From IMG/VR virus record IMGVR_UViG_3300009008_000017, positions 34,086 through 98,085 of that record: DNA of 64,000 nt. The stretch is one strand, 5' to 3'. The stretch comes from a virus. A program made the position numbers and the translations under genes. Under the pieces are notes generated by a model that searched no databases, was not told where the DNA came from, and worked only from the letters and a program-made list of their open reading frames with translations. Positions 8,367 to 18,588 of this stretch are shown here, piece after piece (within the stretch, counting starts at the first letter, position 1; each line of letters begins with the position of its first letter).

Positions 8367-10529
8367 ATGGCCACCAAAGAACAAATAGAATTACAAAAGC
8401 AGCTCATCAGACTGGCTGAAGAATATGAGACTATTCTGCAGCGCATCCAAAGCGGAGAGATAAAAGGCAGAGTAGAAATAGAGGATGCTTACAAGCGTTT
8501 TTCTAAGCTCCAGAGAAAGGCGCAAGATGAGAGCAAGACTGATTACTCAAAGTTTCTCAAAGAAAATCCCAGGGTAAGAGACTCCTTTAACGAACTCAGC
8601 AAAGCGCAACAAAAAGCAACCGCGACATCGGATTCCTTGGGCAGAGGAATGAAAGGCCTAATGACCCAATTCGGCCCGGCAGGTCTTGGCATGGTCCTGG
8701 GCGGATCTGCTCTAGGGCTCACAAAACTCACTGGTGTTCTTAGAAAGGTCTCCGAGGGCTTTGACGGACTGTCCAAGCCTATCTTGATGTCTCGTGAGGC
8801 GATCACAAACGAGTTCGGGCAAGCTATAAACGACCAGGGTGAGTTGATGACTAACTTCGCCGGCGACGCCGCGAGGTCTCAAGAAAACCTTATGAATGAG
8901 CTTGCAAAGACCCCGCGGGGCCTTGCAGCAGCTGACCCTTACATGCGCAGCTTCTCTCAGAACTTTGCCAAAGCCCAGCAAGAACTTGTGCAACGGACCG
9001 CGAAGATGCGCCATGCCGTTGGCACTGAGATGGAGTTTTTGCAAGCCGCCTTTCGGTCTGACGCTAGCGTCAAGCAGATAGATGAACTGCGATTAGCTTT
9101 GGGTATGCAGGAAGAAGACCTGGCCTCAGTTGCAGCGCAGGCGCAGATAGGCGGAACTACTCTAGTCAGGCAAATGGCAGTCTCTGCAGAAGCAACTGAC
9201 AAGATGAGTAAAAGGTATGGTGTGAATTTTGGGCTTGTCAGAAAAGCTACAAACGCTCTTCGAAAAGACTTCGGCACTTTCGGTACTTTTAGCGAGCAGC
9301 AGCTGGCAAAAGTTGCAGCCCAAGCAGTTAAGCTAGGCGTCTCTCTTGACGGCATCAAGAAGCTGACGATTCACGATAGCTTTGATACTGCAGCAGAGAA
9401 AGCCGCGATGCTCGGCCAGTCCTTCGGTATGAATATCGACGCTTTTGACCTCTTTATGGAAGAAGATCCCGCTGAGCGCCTTCGAATGATCCAAGAGGCT
9501 GCTGAGCAAGCCGGGGTCGATGTCGCAAACATGTCACGTGTCGAGATGAAACACCTAGCTGATCTTACCGGCATGGACGTCAAGGATACCATGAAAGCCC
9601 TGAGCGATTCCGGCCAGAACCTTCGAAGCCAGCTGGGTGTTGCAGAAGAAGGCAAGGTTGCGGCAGAAGATCGAGTGGCACAAAATAATCGAATGATAAG
9701 TGTCCAGGCTCGTTTAGCTGATATTATGGAGAAGGTTGCGCCTAATATCGCAACAATAGGTACTGATACCGGCGCAGACATTGCCAAGGGCCAGCTTGAA
9801 CTACTTGCTGCCCAAGGAAATACTTTCCAGAAAATGGGCAATGCACAAATCAACGCCGCGGCAGCCCTTACTAAAGCATCCGGAAAATTAATTACTTTAA
9901 ATCCTCTCATTCAAGAGCTGGCGAAAAATATGGGTGATTTCGCGTCTCGAAAGCTTGTGGGAGAGGGAACCAAGGCGATCACCGGCGGCCTCGCCGCAAC
10001 GGATGACATGCTCAAAAAGGTCCAGGCCCAGCGGGAAGCCGGCGGAGGTCTTAGGGACGAAGCGTTCTTGAAGTCCCTGGGAGATAAGAAGCAACAGGCC
10101 TTTGCCCTCCAGATCATTAAGGTGTTTGACACAATAGGGAACCAGGCCATCCAGACTGCAAAAAAAGCTGCAGATGCAATGTCTGCGAAAAAACCCCTTG
10201 CAGGTACAGCGGAAAACCCGAGTCACGTCACCCTACCTACACCACTTCCCGTAAAGATAGAACCCGGAACTATCCAACAACCTCAGGCTGCAGCACGTCA
10301 AACTGCCACCGCGAATGTTCCAGTAACCGCAGACGGAGGAAAATTAAAGGCAGGAACACCCCAAGTTTCAAGCCCCATACCTATTGACTTAACTGTGAAT
10401 CTCCTCGCCAGTAATGACGTGCTTGCTACAGCCACTGCAAATGGAACCCCTGATGGGCAAGCTGCTCCCATAGGAACCCAACTAAACAACGGTAACCGTG
10501 CTGCGAAGGCGGTGGGCGTTAGCGCTTGA
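8367..10529 (+). CDS. Tape measure protein
   Basis: The 720-residue protein is almost entirely predicted helix and Ala/Gln/Lys rich, with an N-terminal coiled coil (1-95), a Gly-rich hydrophobic stretch (about 93-120, GLMTQFGPAGLGMVLGGSA) and long amphipathic helices to about 600. The last 110 residues are Pro/Ala/Thr rich. These are the hallmarks of tape measure proteins, which set tail length and pass through the tube. It follows the chaperone gene, as expected. At 720 aa it would correspond to a tail of roughly T4 length (gp29, 590 aa) or somewhat longer. Confidence 0.8.
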   Translation: MATKEQIELQKQLIRLAEEYETILQRIQSGEIKGRVEIEDAYKRFSKLQRKAQDESKTDYSKFLKENPRVRDSFNELSKAQQKATATSDSLGRGMKGLMTQFGPAGLGMVLGGSALGLTKLTGVLRKVSEGFDGLSKPILMSREAITNEFGQAINDQGELMTNFAGDAARSQENLMNELAKTPRGLAAADPYMRSFSQNFAKAQQELVQRTAKMRHAVGTEMEFLQAAFRSDASVKQIDELRLALGMQEEDLASVAAQAQIGGTTLVRQMAVSAEATDKMSKRYGVNFGLVRKATNALRKDFGTFGTFSEQQLAKVAAQAVKLGVSLDGIKKLTIHDSFDTAAEKAAMLGQSFGMNIDAFDLFMEEDPAERLRMIQEAAEQAGVDVANMSRVEMKHLADLTGMDVKDTMKALSDSGQNLRSQLGVAEEGKVAAEDRVAQNNRMISVQARLADIMEKVAPNIATIGTDTGADIAKGQLELLAAQGNTFQKMGNAQINAAAALTKASGKLITLNPLIQELAKNMGDFASRKLVGEGTKAITGGLAATDDMLKKVQAQREAGGGLRDEAFLKSLGDKKQQAFALQIIKVFDTIGNQAIQTAKKAADAMSAKKPLAGTAENPSHVTLPTPLPVKIEPGTIQQPQAAARQTATANVPVTADGGKLKAGTPQVSSPIPIDLTVNLLASNDVLATATANGTPDGQAAPIGTQLNNGNRAAKAVGVSA

Positions 10530-10542
10530 TAGGGAGTAGAAG

Positions 10543-10764
10543 TTGTCCAAGAAGATACCTATAAAGGCGCAGCAGTGGAGTCCTGCTCACGATGAGATCA
10601 TGAACTCTCCAGAGATTACGAGAATCTTACGAGAACTACCTGAAGAGAGCAGGGCTCAAGTTGAGAAGCACCTTCGAGATTATGTATCTGTCCTCGGCGG
10701 CGTGATCACGACTATGAGCAACTTCAAAACCGCGGCCCAGCAGCAGGAGGACAAAGATGGCTGA
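10543..10764 (+). CDS. Small helical protein between tape measure and baseplate genes
   Basis: I do not recognise this 73-residue, mostly helical protein. It starts with TTG, supported by an agggag Shine-Dalgarno at 10531-10536, and overlaps the next gene by 8 nt. Its central segment (SPEITRILRELPEESRAQVEKHL) is an amphipathic helix pair. Tight coupling to the 1137-residue baseplate gene suggests a tail-assembly partner. Confidence 0.75.
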   Translation: MSKKIPIKAQQWSPAHDEIMNSPEITRILRELPEESRAQVEKHLRDYVSVLGGVITTMSNFKTAAQQQEDKDG

Positions 10765-13700
10765 TGATACAAAAAAGGTCCTTATACCCAAGGATAGAAA
10801 TGGTGATGACCAGCTGGGTAATGACTTCACAGCTGCCAATGCCAACTATGCCGCGCTGCCGGGCTTTGGGAACGCAGGCCAAGATGATCTGCCACTAGAA
10901 TCTCCCCAGCCTCTAGACAACGTACAGCAGGTAAGCTTAGGTTCTGCAAGGCAAAAGGTTTTAGATGACACCAGAATTAATCCTCGTCAACCTGGCGTAA
11001 CTGATACGCTTGATTCGACATCACAGTTTCTACCAGATGAGCTTGCGCACTCCACAGTGGACAGACCGAGCACGCTTACGTTGGGCAGCATGTTCAACAA
11101 GGGCTTGCCTGGAATTAGGAAGTCACCCGCTGTCCCACGAGCCGGCGATGCACTAAGAGATATCAGCACTGATTCGCAGTCTTTGGATCCGCAAAACGCG
11201 CCACAGGGTCGAACAGTGGCCGGAACTCCGGGGCCCGCATACGGCAACCCCGATGAACAATCCGGCGCCGGCCCAGTTGTGCAGCGCACAGTATCAGCAG
11301 TGCTCACTAGAAATCGCTTTGCTGGCATGCACAAAAGAGTTTATGCTCCGGCCAACTCAAACCCCGATGATCAAGTCGTTGGCTCTTTTCAATCTCAGGT
11401 AGGAGCTTACGATTCTGAGGCTCCCACGAATGAGCCGACTCAAGCAGGATATGCCTTCACCCTTGAGGATCTTAAGGGCACAGCCGCTCAATTAATCAGT
11501 CAAGCTGCAGGGTTTTCTACCCAGAGCAGAGAGACAAATCAAGATCAGCGATATGCTAGTGAAGGTGTCGCAGTCTCTTCTGTTCGCCCTAGGAATCTCC
11601 AGGAGGGCGATATTACCAATGATGCCTTCATCAAGTCTAAAGCATCCACGGGAGAGTTTGATGAGCCCAATGACGGAGAGCCAATAGAAACTTTCGGACA
11701 GCTTAACACCCCAGATTCACCTTACGCTGGAATGAATCCAGTCCAGATGAAAAGTCTTGCAGATGCTATTATTGCTGCGACAGTGCTGGCTTTGGATACG
11801 GGTGCAGAGAGATCTTTTATAGATCTGCTCACTTCTAATGCAAGTCAAGGATCTGCCCCGGGTAGCCGACCCTACACTAAGGGCAAGTTCATCGAGAATA
11901 ATACATGGGGCAAACCCGCTCTTAGGTCTGACTTAGGGTTCGCACACACTTCTTTCCCTTATGACAAGGCAATTGATGCGGGTAAGTCTTTAGTCTTTGG
12001 AATTGAGGACACTGCGATAGCTACGTCTGACATTGGTGAAAGAGCTAATCTTACTGGAAACGCCCGGGCGACCAGGGGTAATATAGCTAATAATCCCGGA
12101 TTTTATGTTGTTTTCTGCAGGGCGGTCTTAAGAGACTCGCAGAATCTTCGGCAGAAGTTTGCAGAATTAGGATCCATAGCCTCGGGCGCCTCGCAGGAAT
12201 CATTAGTCGCATCAGCAACGCTAGTTGAATCTTTTAGATCTTCAAAACTAGTTGCTTGCATGAACGTCTTGGCGATGACGGGAGATTCTATTTTATCCCG
12301 GGCCCAAAGCCCATACAAAGTTGACCAAATAAAGTCCTCAGGGGACCCAGCGTTCTCTGCATTTGGTAGACCCTTAGAAGTGGGCAAAATACATTACAGG
12401 CCTTCTTCTCACGCTATGAAAAGCAGAGATAGCGAAATTGAACCAGGTGTAAGCCCAGCTTCTATGCGTCTTGCCTGGAGGAATGCTTCTGTCCCCAGCA
12501 TGTACTTGCTACCTGCAGAGATCGAGTATGGGAGTGTCCAGAACGCCCTTTCTACTCTTAGTAATGATTCACCAGCAGGTGCACACATCAGCATGGAGGG
12601 TATTACGAAAGCTGAGTCTAACGGCCGCCTGCCACAAGAGTTTGTCGAAAATCACGAGCGAACCCTCGACGCTGAATACGTTCCCTTCTATTTTCACGAC
12701 CTTCGCACAGGAGAGATAATAGCTTTTCACGCTTTCTTAGACAACCTAAGCGATAGTTTCTCAGCACGCTATAACGGTCAAAAAGCAATTGGTAGAGCAG
12801 AGGAAGTCCAGATTTATGACTCAACTTCAAGAGATATCGGATTTTCTTTCTACGTTGCTGCAACATCCCGTGAAGATTTTAATGAGATGTGGTTTAAGAT
12901 CAATAAGCTCGTAACGATGCTCTACCCACAATACACGCAGGGAAGAGGTACAGGAGATCAATCTTTCCAGCCAAAGAGAAATCCCATTGATTTCCTGGCA
13001 GGGCTTTCCGGTGAAAACTTCATTATGCCGTTCTCGCAAGTCCAATCGGCATCTCCAATGATCCGCCTCCGGATTGGCGATGTTGTGAAAACTAACTTTT
13101 CTAAGTTTAACCTGTCTCGCCTGTTTGGGCTAGGGACTGAGCAGTTTTCTCCTGTCCCGGGTGCTTCGATAGCAAACGCAGCTACTCTGAATATCATGCG
13201 ACTTCTTTTCCAAGGATTGGGACTTTTGCACAATAATCGAGGCTCTTCAGCTGGGGCTCAAGCCGGATCAAGCGCAGTTCTTTCATCACCAGCAACTTCA
13301 ATTAACTTCTTAGAGATAATGAGGCTTCTTCGGCAAAGAGCACGCCAAAAACCTGAGGGTGTAGGTACGTTCTGGAGCAGAAGAAGCGGACTTAAAATAG
13401 GGGATGTAGTGAGAATTAGCTTTCCAAGCGTGAGGACTCTTAATAGAGTTGACGGTTCCGGAAAGCTGTTTATTCCTTTTAAAGATGTGTATGCTAAGAT
13501 TGTAACTGATCCCGTCAATAAAGATGGCGAGCTTTCGATTGATCCGAACGGAGATGTCTTCTACAAGGTGCAAGTTGCATCTTCAGCAGACATGGCCCGA
13601 CTTGGAATTTATGACGTCGGTGGCGACGCGACGTACTTGATGAATCATCATGATGCATCGCTGATACCCATGGGCCTATTCAAGGAGTTCGCGGCTGTTA

Positions 13701-14170
13701 ATGTCGTGAGAATTGTAGCAGGCACCGGTGCTTACCTCGCAGGCGCTTTCTCAAGCCAGCTCTTTCTCTCTAACTTTAATAATGCAGTTGCTAGATCGTT
13801 CGATCAATCCAGCGGCAAGGGTCTTCCTGGATTTATCACACAGATGTCATTTGACTGGATTGGGAACGATGTAACGTGGGAAGTTGATCAAGGAGCAAGA
13901 GCGCCCAAGCTCGCAAAGATAACGTGCCGATTTAAACCTGTTCACGACATTGCTCCTGGTATTGATCACTTGGGCTATAACAGAGCACCAGTATACCCAG
14001 TAGGCGATGTGATGAACGATATCGTCGGAACCTCAGGTGATATACTAGATTCCCAGCTAGCTCAAGCAGCTGGTGATGCTATCGCGCATGGGACGTCAGT
14101 CGGGGTTAACGGAGCCACTGATGGCTTAACCAAGGATATCTTGGGAATGAAGCTCGGAGATGAGTCATGA
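10757..14170 (+). CDS. Large baseplate-region structural protein
   Basis: This 1137-residue protein matches no family I can name. The first 330 residues are polar and low in predicted structure, like a linker or binding arm. The rest is mixed alpha/beta with many aromatic strands, including a segment near the C-terminus (MSFDWIGNDVTWEV, ITCRFKPVHDIAPG) that resembles hub or tail-tip proteins. It lies between the tape measure and a gp53/LysM-like gene, overlaps that gene by 4 nt, and forms a four-gene translationally coupled run (10543-17333). A baseplate role is an inference from position. Confidence 0.7.
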   Translation: MADDTKKVLIPKDRNGDDQLGNDFTAANANYAALPGFGNAGQDDLPLESPQPLDNVQQVSLGSARQKVLDDTRINPRQPGVTDTLDSTSQFLPDELAHSTVDRPSTLTLGSMFNKGLPGIRKSPAVPRAGDALRDISTDSQSLDPQNAPQGRTVAGTPGPAYGNPDEQSGAGPVVQRTVSAVLTRNRFAGMHKRVYAPANSNPDDQVVGSFQSQVGAYDSEAPTNEPTQAGYAFTLEDLKGTAAQLISQAAGFSTQSRETNQDQRYASEGVAVSSVRPRNLQEGDITNDAFIKSKASTGEFDEPNDGEPIETFGQLNTPDSPYAGMNPVQMKSLADAIIAATVLALDTGAERSFIDLLTSNASQGSAPGSRPYTKGKFIENNTWGKPALRSDLGFAHTSFPYDKAIDAGKSLVFGIEDTAIATSDIGERANLTGNARATRGNIANNPGFYVVFCRAVLRDSQNLRQKFAELGSIASGASQESLVASATLVESFRSSKLVACMNVLAMTGDSILSRAQSPYKVDQIKSSGDPAFSAFGRPLEVGKIHYRPSSHAMKSRDSEIEPGVSPASMRLAWRNASVPSMYLLPAEIEYGSVQNALSTLSNDSPAGAHISMEGITKAESNGRLPQEFVENHERTLDAEYVPFYFHDLRTGEIIAFHAFLDNLSDSFSARYNGQKAIGRAEEVQIYDSTSRDIGFSFYVAATSREDFNEMWFKINKLVTMLYPQYTQGRGTGDQSFQPKRNPIDFLAGLSGENFIMPFSQVQSASPMIRLRIGDVVKTNFSKFNLSRLFGLGTEQFSPVPGASIANAATLNIMRLLFQGLGLLHNNRGSSAGAQAGSSAVLSSPATSINFLEIMRLLRQRARQKPEGVGTFWSRRSGLKIGDVVRISFPSVRTLNRVDGSGKLFIPFKDVYAKIVTDPVNKDGELSIDPNGDVFYKVQVASSADMARLGIYDVGGDATYLMNHHDASLIPMGLFKEFAAVNVVRIVAGTGAYLAGAFSSQLFLSNFNNAVARSFDQSSGKGLPGFITQMSFDWIGNDVTWEVDQGARAPKLAKITCRFKPVHDIAPGIDHLGYNRAPVYPVGDVMNDIVGTSGDILDSQLAQAAGDAIAHGTSVGVNGATDGLTKDILGMKLGDES

Positions 14171-14463
14171 CAATTTCTCGATACTCTAGAGACGATATCA
14201 TTAGCAGGGGAAAAGCTTACGGTTCTGCAGAGGGTGTCATGAGAATACGCGAAGCAGTTCGCCAGAACCGTCTTGCAGTGTCAGAAACTGTTCTTGAGCA
14301 AGCTTCGAGGCTGGATGTCATGGCCGGCCAAAAATATGGAGATGCCTCTCTGTGGTGGGTCATCGCAGCAGCCAGTAATATAGGCTGGGGCTTGCAAGTT
14401 CCTGCGGGAACAAGAGTCTTAATCCCTAGCAGTATTGAGCAAATTGCGGAAATCGTGGAATGA
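14167..14463 (+). CDS. gp53/LysM-like baseplate wedge protein
   Basis: The 98-residue protein has the LysM-like fold signature of small baseplate proteins: RLDVMAGQKYGDASLWWVIAA (about 49-69), then NIGWGLQVPAGTRVLIP. T4 gp53 and P2 gpX carry the same RLD-YGD-WW-IA pattern, usually ending in a G--L-IP strand. It would join wedges or contact the hub. The start overlaps the upstream stop (ATGA) and its own stop overlaps the next start. Confidence 0.75.
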   Translation: MTISRYSRDDIISRGKAYGSAEGVMRIREAVRQNRLAVSETVLEQASRLDVMAGQKYGDASLWWVIAAASNIGWGLQVPAGTRVLIPSSIEQIAEIVE

Positions 14464-17333
14464 GCCGACTCAAAAACAGAAGGCTCCGAGTTGCTGCCAA
14501 CGAAATTCGTAAAGGATCCGGTATAGGCGGAATGTCCCGTGCCCTCGGAGGGAAACTTAGCCCCGTCTCCCAGTATCAAGAGGATTTAAACCAGAACATT
14601 CTTCGGCTATCAAGAGAGATCTTAGAGAATCTTGATGGAGCCCTCTTGGGGAAAGACATAAAGGTCAAGGCAGACAAGTTGTTTTCCGCCCCGGGCCAGG
14701 CCGAAGCCATAAAAAAAGGAGAGCAAAGAGCGTTTACTGCAGATAATCCCTTTAAGAGTAACTTTAATCTTTACAATGAGAATAAGGATGACTCTAGCGG
14801 AGAAGTCGCTAGCAATTTCCAATGCTCTGATTTTGCTCCAAAAATTAGTGTGAATGTAAAGGAGCTTGGAAGCACGGGAAAAGAGAGCGAACCTGAGTAT
14901 ACAGTCACAGGCCTGTCATCCCAGGCAATAAAACCTCAGGATGCCCGACTCAGCGTTTTAACTGCTAAGCATTTCGAGTTTTGTCCTACGAATGCCCTGA
15001 CTTCTGAAATAGAAGTTTTTGCCAATGCGATTCCAACACATGAGCTGTCGAGATGTGTGCCCTATCTGGATGTAACTTTCTTTACTGCTGCTCCCCCTAC
15101 GAAGGATAAAAAACCGTTCTCCCTCAGCTTAGCCAAGGCTCTCGTAGGGGATAGCGACGTCTCAAATGAGTCAGGTACCAAGCAGCTGGCACAGTCTTAT
15201 AAGGGGCCACAGGGTGAGGAGATGACCCAGTTCGGAATGGAGCTTTTCACTCTTCCTCAAACTGTTACTCCGCTCAACAGGAAAGGTCGTACAGTTCCTA
15301 TACTTGACCCATTCCGCCCTCTAATGTCAATTACAAGTTTTGATGTTTCAGTTGTACCTGCTGCAGGCTTAATGGAGAAAAAGAAGGCAAAGCTTTCTAT
15401 TACACTTCACGACAGATCTCGTCTGCATGAAGTAGCAGAATTCGTTAGACCTCAAAACTATGCGGGATTAGAGCTACTGATTGAGTACGGGTGGTCTCAC
15501 CCAGATTCTAGTGGCCGCAACGCTTACGGTGAGTTTCTTAACGCGATGAGAAAGAAAGAGAAATACAGGCTTTATAACTCATCCTTCTCCCTGCAGAATA
15601 ACGGTGAGGTTAGCATAACTCTTGAGCTGATAGCATTAGGTGTAATTCACACAGAGGATACTTCTATTCTCAATAATAACACGATGAAACCTATTGGACA
15701 AGCTGTTGGTAATATCCGCGCCAAAGTTCAAGCTCAATTAAAGAAGCTGGCCAAGGGTAAAGTAAGAAAAGATATCAAGCCCCTGATATCTCTCGATGAA
15801 GGTCTTCTTAGCAATGCGACTGTATACACTGAGGACAACCCTATTTTTGATAAACCCTTTAGTAAAAAATCTATAGGTAAAATTGCAGGTGCCACCAGCG
15901 ATGACGTTGATGCCCTTGTTAAAAATCTAGAAAGCCTTAAACAATCCAGGAATCAGTTTAATACGCAGAAGAAAGTCTTAATTGAAGGTATTAAAACAAC
16001 TTTGTTTAACGAAACTGACGATCCGTTTTATCCAGAGAAACCAGATAAATTTGGCGGCGCAATTCGCCGAACAAAGGCGGCCAAGGGAGATGAGGGAAGC
16101 AGGCCTGAATACATTACTCTTGGAAAGCTTTTCTCTTTCTTTGTAGGGCGTCCCCTTGCTTCCACTAATAACTTCTCAGAAGTCCAGTTGTTTTTCTACG
16201 CATTTAGCACAGAAAGTGGATTTCAAGGAGAAGCTGTTAAAGATAATCCTCTATCGAACTACACGATCGACCAGTTTCTTATAAAGAAAGAAGATGTAGT
16301 TCAGGTATTAGATAGAATGATGCAGAACTTAGGTACTGCAGAGATCCCGATAGAAACCTTTATGAACTACATCATAAAGACATTTGTCGTGTATCCTTTT
16401 GCACCACTCACTAAGCCCGACATGGTCGACGACGAAGTAGTGCAGGCAACTCTCGTAAAAAATGGACAGAGAAGCAACATCAGTGCTGACGCTAAAGATC
16501 CAATCCGAGAAAAGTATAAAGCAGCTACGGAAGGATTTAGGCCCCCAAAGATCCAGGTTATGTTCGACGCTATGCCTCTTGATCCTACCAGTTCTCCCTC
16601 TAGATCAGCGGCAAATGAAGCCACAGTTTTGAGGGTGCACATATTTGACAATCACACAGGGCGACATGCCACAATTGTTAATGGACTCAAAGCTGGAAGT
16701 GATACTTTAGATCTTTTAAAGCAAGCAAACAAAGCGCACTCAAGTGCGCTAAGATCAGGAGAAGCTGCAAAATCCGATCCCGCACAAGCTAAAAATAAAT
16801 TCATGAGAGATCTGGAAGCTGCAGGCGTAAAGCTAAAGGCGATCAAGACTGGAGGCGTCCTCGATGGGTATATGTTGGATACCAGCTTTGAAAAACTTAA
16901 GAAAGTTATAAAGCGCGGTTTCCCTTCTTTGACCTACGGGGCTGATGGCTCTGTGATCACGTCGGCGCGCTTTAGCTCCTTGCAGAGTAGCGGGTACAAA
17001 AACACGATGATGAAAAGAGCAGGAAGAAACACTGAGATGACAGCTAGGGGTACACAGCCAAATGGCCTACCCCTTCAAATTCAACCTGCAGACGCTAGCA
17101 TCTCCATGCTAGGGTGCCCAATAATCAGATATGCGCAACACTTTTTCGTGGATTTTGGAACAGGGACTTCAATGGACGACCTCTACTTCGTAAAGACCAT
17201 AAATCACAAGATCTCCCCTGGAACATTTACAACTTCTTTAACTCTAGCGAACAGAGACGGCGATGCAGCATTCCAGAGCATGTTCAACCTTCTTAACAAG
17301 TCAATCGAGATGATCAAGGGGGCAGGTGGCTGA
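14460..17333 (+). CDS. Baseplate hub-like protein
   Basis: This 957-residue protein probably belongs to the hub. A central domain contains FDVSVVPAAGLMEKKKAKLS and LLIEYGWSHPD, strands that fit a tube-like beta-barrel. The C-terminus (about 905-945) has VDFGTGTSMDDLYFVK followed by HKISPGTFTTSLTL, the pattern that closes gp27/gpD-type hub proteins, in which a V-H-I-PG-F-T-L strand pairs with the tube. No lysozyme domain is visible. It starts with ATGA overlap on the LysM-like gene and ends the tail operon, 64 nt before the replication block. Confidence 0.65.
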   Translation: MSRLKNRRLRVAANEIRKGSGIGGMSRALGGKLSPVSQYQEDLNQNILRLSREILENLDGALLGKDIKVKADKLFSAPGQAEAIKKGEQRAFTADNPFKSNFNLYNENKDDSSGEVASNFQCSDFAPKISVNVKELGSTGKESEPEYTVTGLSSQAIKPQDARLSVLTAKHFEFCPTNALTSEIEVFANAIPTHELSRCVPYLDVTFFTAAPPTKDKKPFSLSLAKALVGDSDVSNESGTKQLAQSYKGPQGEEMTQFGMELFTLPQTVTPLNRKGRTVPILDPFRPLMSITSFDVSVVPAAGLMEKKKAKLSITLHDRSRLHEVAEFVRPQNYAGLELLIEYGWSHPDSSGRNAYGEFLNAMRKKEKYRLYNSSFSLQNNGEVSITLELIALGVIHTEDTSILNNNTMKPIGQAVGNIRAKVQAQLKKLAKGKVRKDIKPLISLDEGLLSNATVYTEDNPIFDKPFSKKSIGKIAGATSDDVDALVKNLESLKQSRNQFNTQKKVLIEGIKTTLFNETDDPFYPEKPDKFGGAIRRTKAAKGDEGSRPEYITLGKLFSFFVGRPLASTNNFSEVQLFFYAFSTESGFQGEAVKDNPLSNYTIDQFLIKKEDVVQVLDRMMQNLGTAEIPIETFMNYIIKTFVVYPFAPLTKPDMVDDEVVQATLVKNGQRSNISADAKDPIREKYKAATEGFRPPKIQVMFDAMPLDPTSSPSRSAANEATVLRVHIFDNHTGRHATIVNGLKAGSDTLDLLKQANKAHSSALRSGEAAKSDPAQAKNKFMRDLEAAGVKLKAIKTGGVLDGYMLDTSFEKLKKVIKRGFPSLTYGADGSVITSARFSSLQSSGYKNTMMKRAGRNTEMTARGTQPNGLPLQIQPADASISMLGCPIIRYAQHFFVDFGTGTSMDDLYFVKTINHKISPGTFTTSLTLANRDGDAAFQSMFNLLNKSIEMIKGAGG

Positions 17334-17363
17334 GTTATTGAAACTGCATCCGGCCTAGTAAGA

Positions 17364-17392
17364 GTGTAAATCTTGAGCTGAGTCCATATAAT
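17364..17392 (+). promoter_or_regulatory. GTGTAAAT-type promoter before the family A polymerase
   Basis: GTGTAA (17364-17369, followed by ATCT) and TATAAT (17387-17392) are 17 nt apart. The same pair occurs at 39561, 44317 and, inverted, at 43864. The -10 box ends only 5 nt before the GTG at 17398, so the transcript would be nearly leaderless. Confidence 0.6.
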
Positions 17393-17397
17393 AGCGT

Positions 17398-18588
17398 GTG
17401 AAAGTTTGCATCAACCAGAGTATCCTAGGATCCGAACAGCACCTAGTAACTGATTTTAAGTCAGGTGCATCTTGGGTTAATGAGCCACCCGAAGATGCAC
17501 TTACGGTGGGATTCAGTGACAGCGAAGAGCTTCAAGTAATATCACGCCTTTCAGGAATCTCAATACCCCGCCACCCCGACCCTAAGTTTGCAGGCCCTTT
17601 TAAGACATTTGGAATTAAAAATATACTCTGGTCGCAAGCTTTGCCTAGGAGTGTGTACAAGAAGTACTTTCAGAATATCCAGGATGCTATCAGATTGAAC
17701 GCGGACTCTGATCAATACGATTACTTTAAAGAGAGGGTTTCAAGGCAACAGAAGCTAATCTCGTCATTGCAGCCTGCCCACATCGATGAAAAGATCTTTG
17801 CTCGAAGGTACGGAGATCCTGCTACTGTTAATAAGTCGGTCTTGACTTCCTTCATGCCTATGAAGGGTGTGACTAAGAAAGTAGGCTACAATCTTACCGG
17901 CACCAACACAGGACGACTCACGATATCAGAAGGCCCCCAGATTCTTACGCTTAAGGCGGAGATGAGGGATATCTTGACCTCTCGCTATGAAGGGGGAAAG
18001 ATCATGCAGTTCGATTACGTAAGCCTGGAGCCTCGCGTTGCACTCATCCTCTCCGGCCAGGATCCTATCAAAGATATCTACACTGACCTCTGCGACAAAG
18101 TTCTGGACAGCCAGCACGGTCGACAAACTGCAAAGTTGCTGACCATTGCCACGCTGTATGGCATGGGTGTTCGCCGGGTCAAAGAGTTGATCGGGGTGAG
18201 CAAGCACACAGCGCTGGATGTTCTCAAGAATCTGGAGATCTTCTTCGGGGTGGGTGAGGTAAAAGCTCACTTGGAGGAAGAAGCAAAGTCTGGTTTTATC
18301 AAGAATCACTTTGGTAGAAACATCCGAGTTCGCAATAATGCGTCACACGTGCTCTACAACAACTATATACAATCCTCAGCGATGGATGCAGCACTCGAAG
18401 GCTTTTATCAGATTGTGCAAGGTGTAGAGAAGGAAGGCCACAAGTGTGTTCCGCTCTTTCTTTTGCATGATGCGATTATTTTTGACTGCCACCCTGAGTG
18501 CTTTGACAAGCTTGAGGATATAATGGCACCAGGGCAACAAATACCTGCTTTTAAATCGCGGCTCTACATGGGCGCGGAGGAACTATAA
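17398..18588 (+). CDS. Short family A DNA polymerase (polymerase domain only)
   Basis: The 396-residue protein keeps the Pol I palm and fingers but has no room for a 3'-5' or 5'-3' exonuclease. Motif A is FDYVSLEPR (D206). Motif B is R242-x3-K246-x7-Y254-G255, with Ile at the place of Klenow Phe762. Motif C is LLHDAII (H357, D358), where Ala359 replaces the usual Glu. The first aspartates of motifs A and C are present, so some activity is possible. Roles could be repair, primer-gap filling or accessory synthesis beside the DnaE at 44366. It starts with GTG without a Shine-Dalgarno and overlaps the next gene by one base. Confidence 0.85.
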   Translation: MKVCINQSILGSEQHLVTDFKSGASWVNEPPEDALTVGFSDSEELQVISRLSGISIPRHPDPKFAGPFKTFGIKNILWSQALPRSVYKKYFQNIQDAIRLNADSDQYDYFKERVSRQQKLISSLQPAHIDEKIFARRYGDPATVNKSVLTSFMPMKGVTKKVGYNLTGTNTGRLTISEGPQILTLKAEMRDILTSRYEGGKIMQFDYVSLEPRVALILSGQDPIKDIYTDLCDKVLDSQHGRQTAKLLTIATLYGMGVRRVKELIGVSKHTALDVLKNLEIFFGVGEVKAHLEEEAKSGFIKNHFGRNIRVRNNASHVLYNNYIQSSAMDAALEGFYQIVQGVEKEGHKCVPLFLLHDAIIFDCHPECFDKLEDIMAPGQQIPAFKSRLYMGAEEL

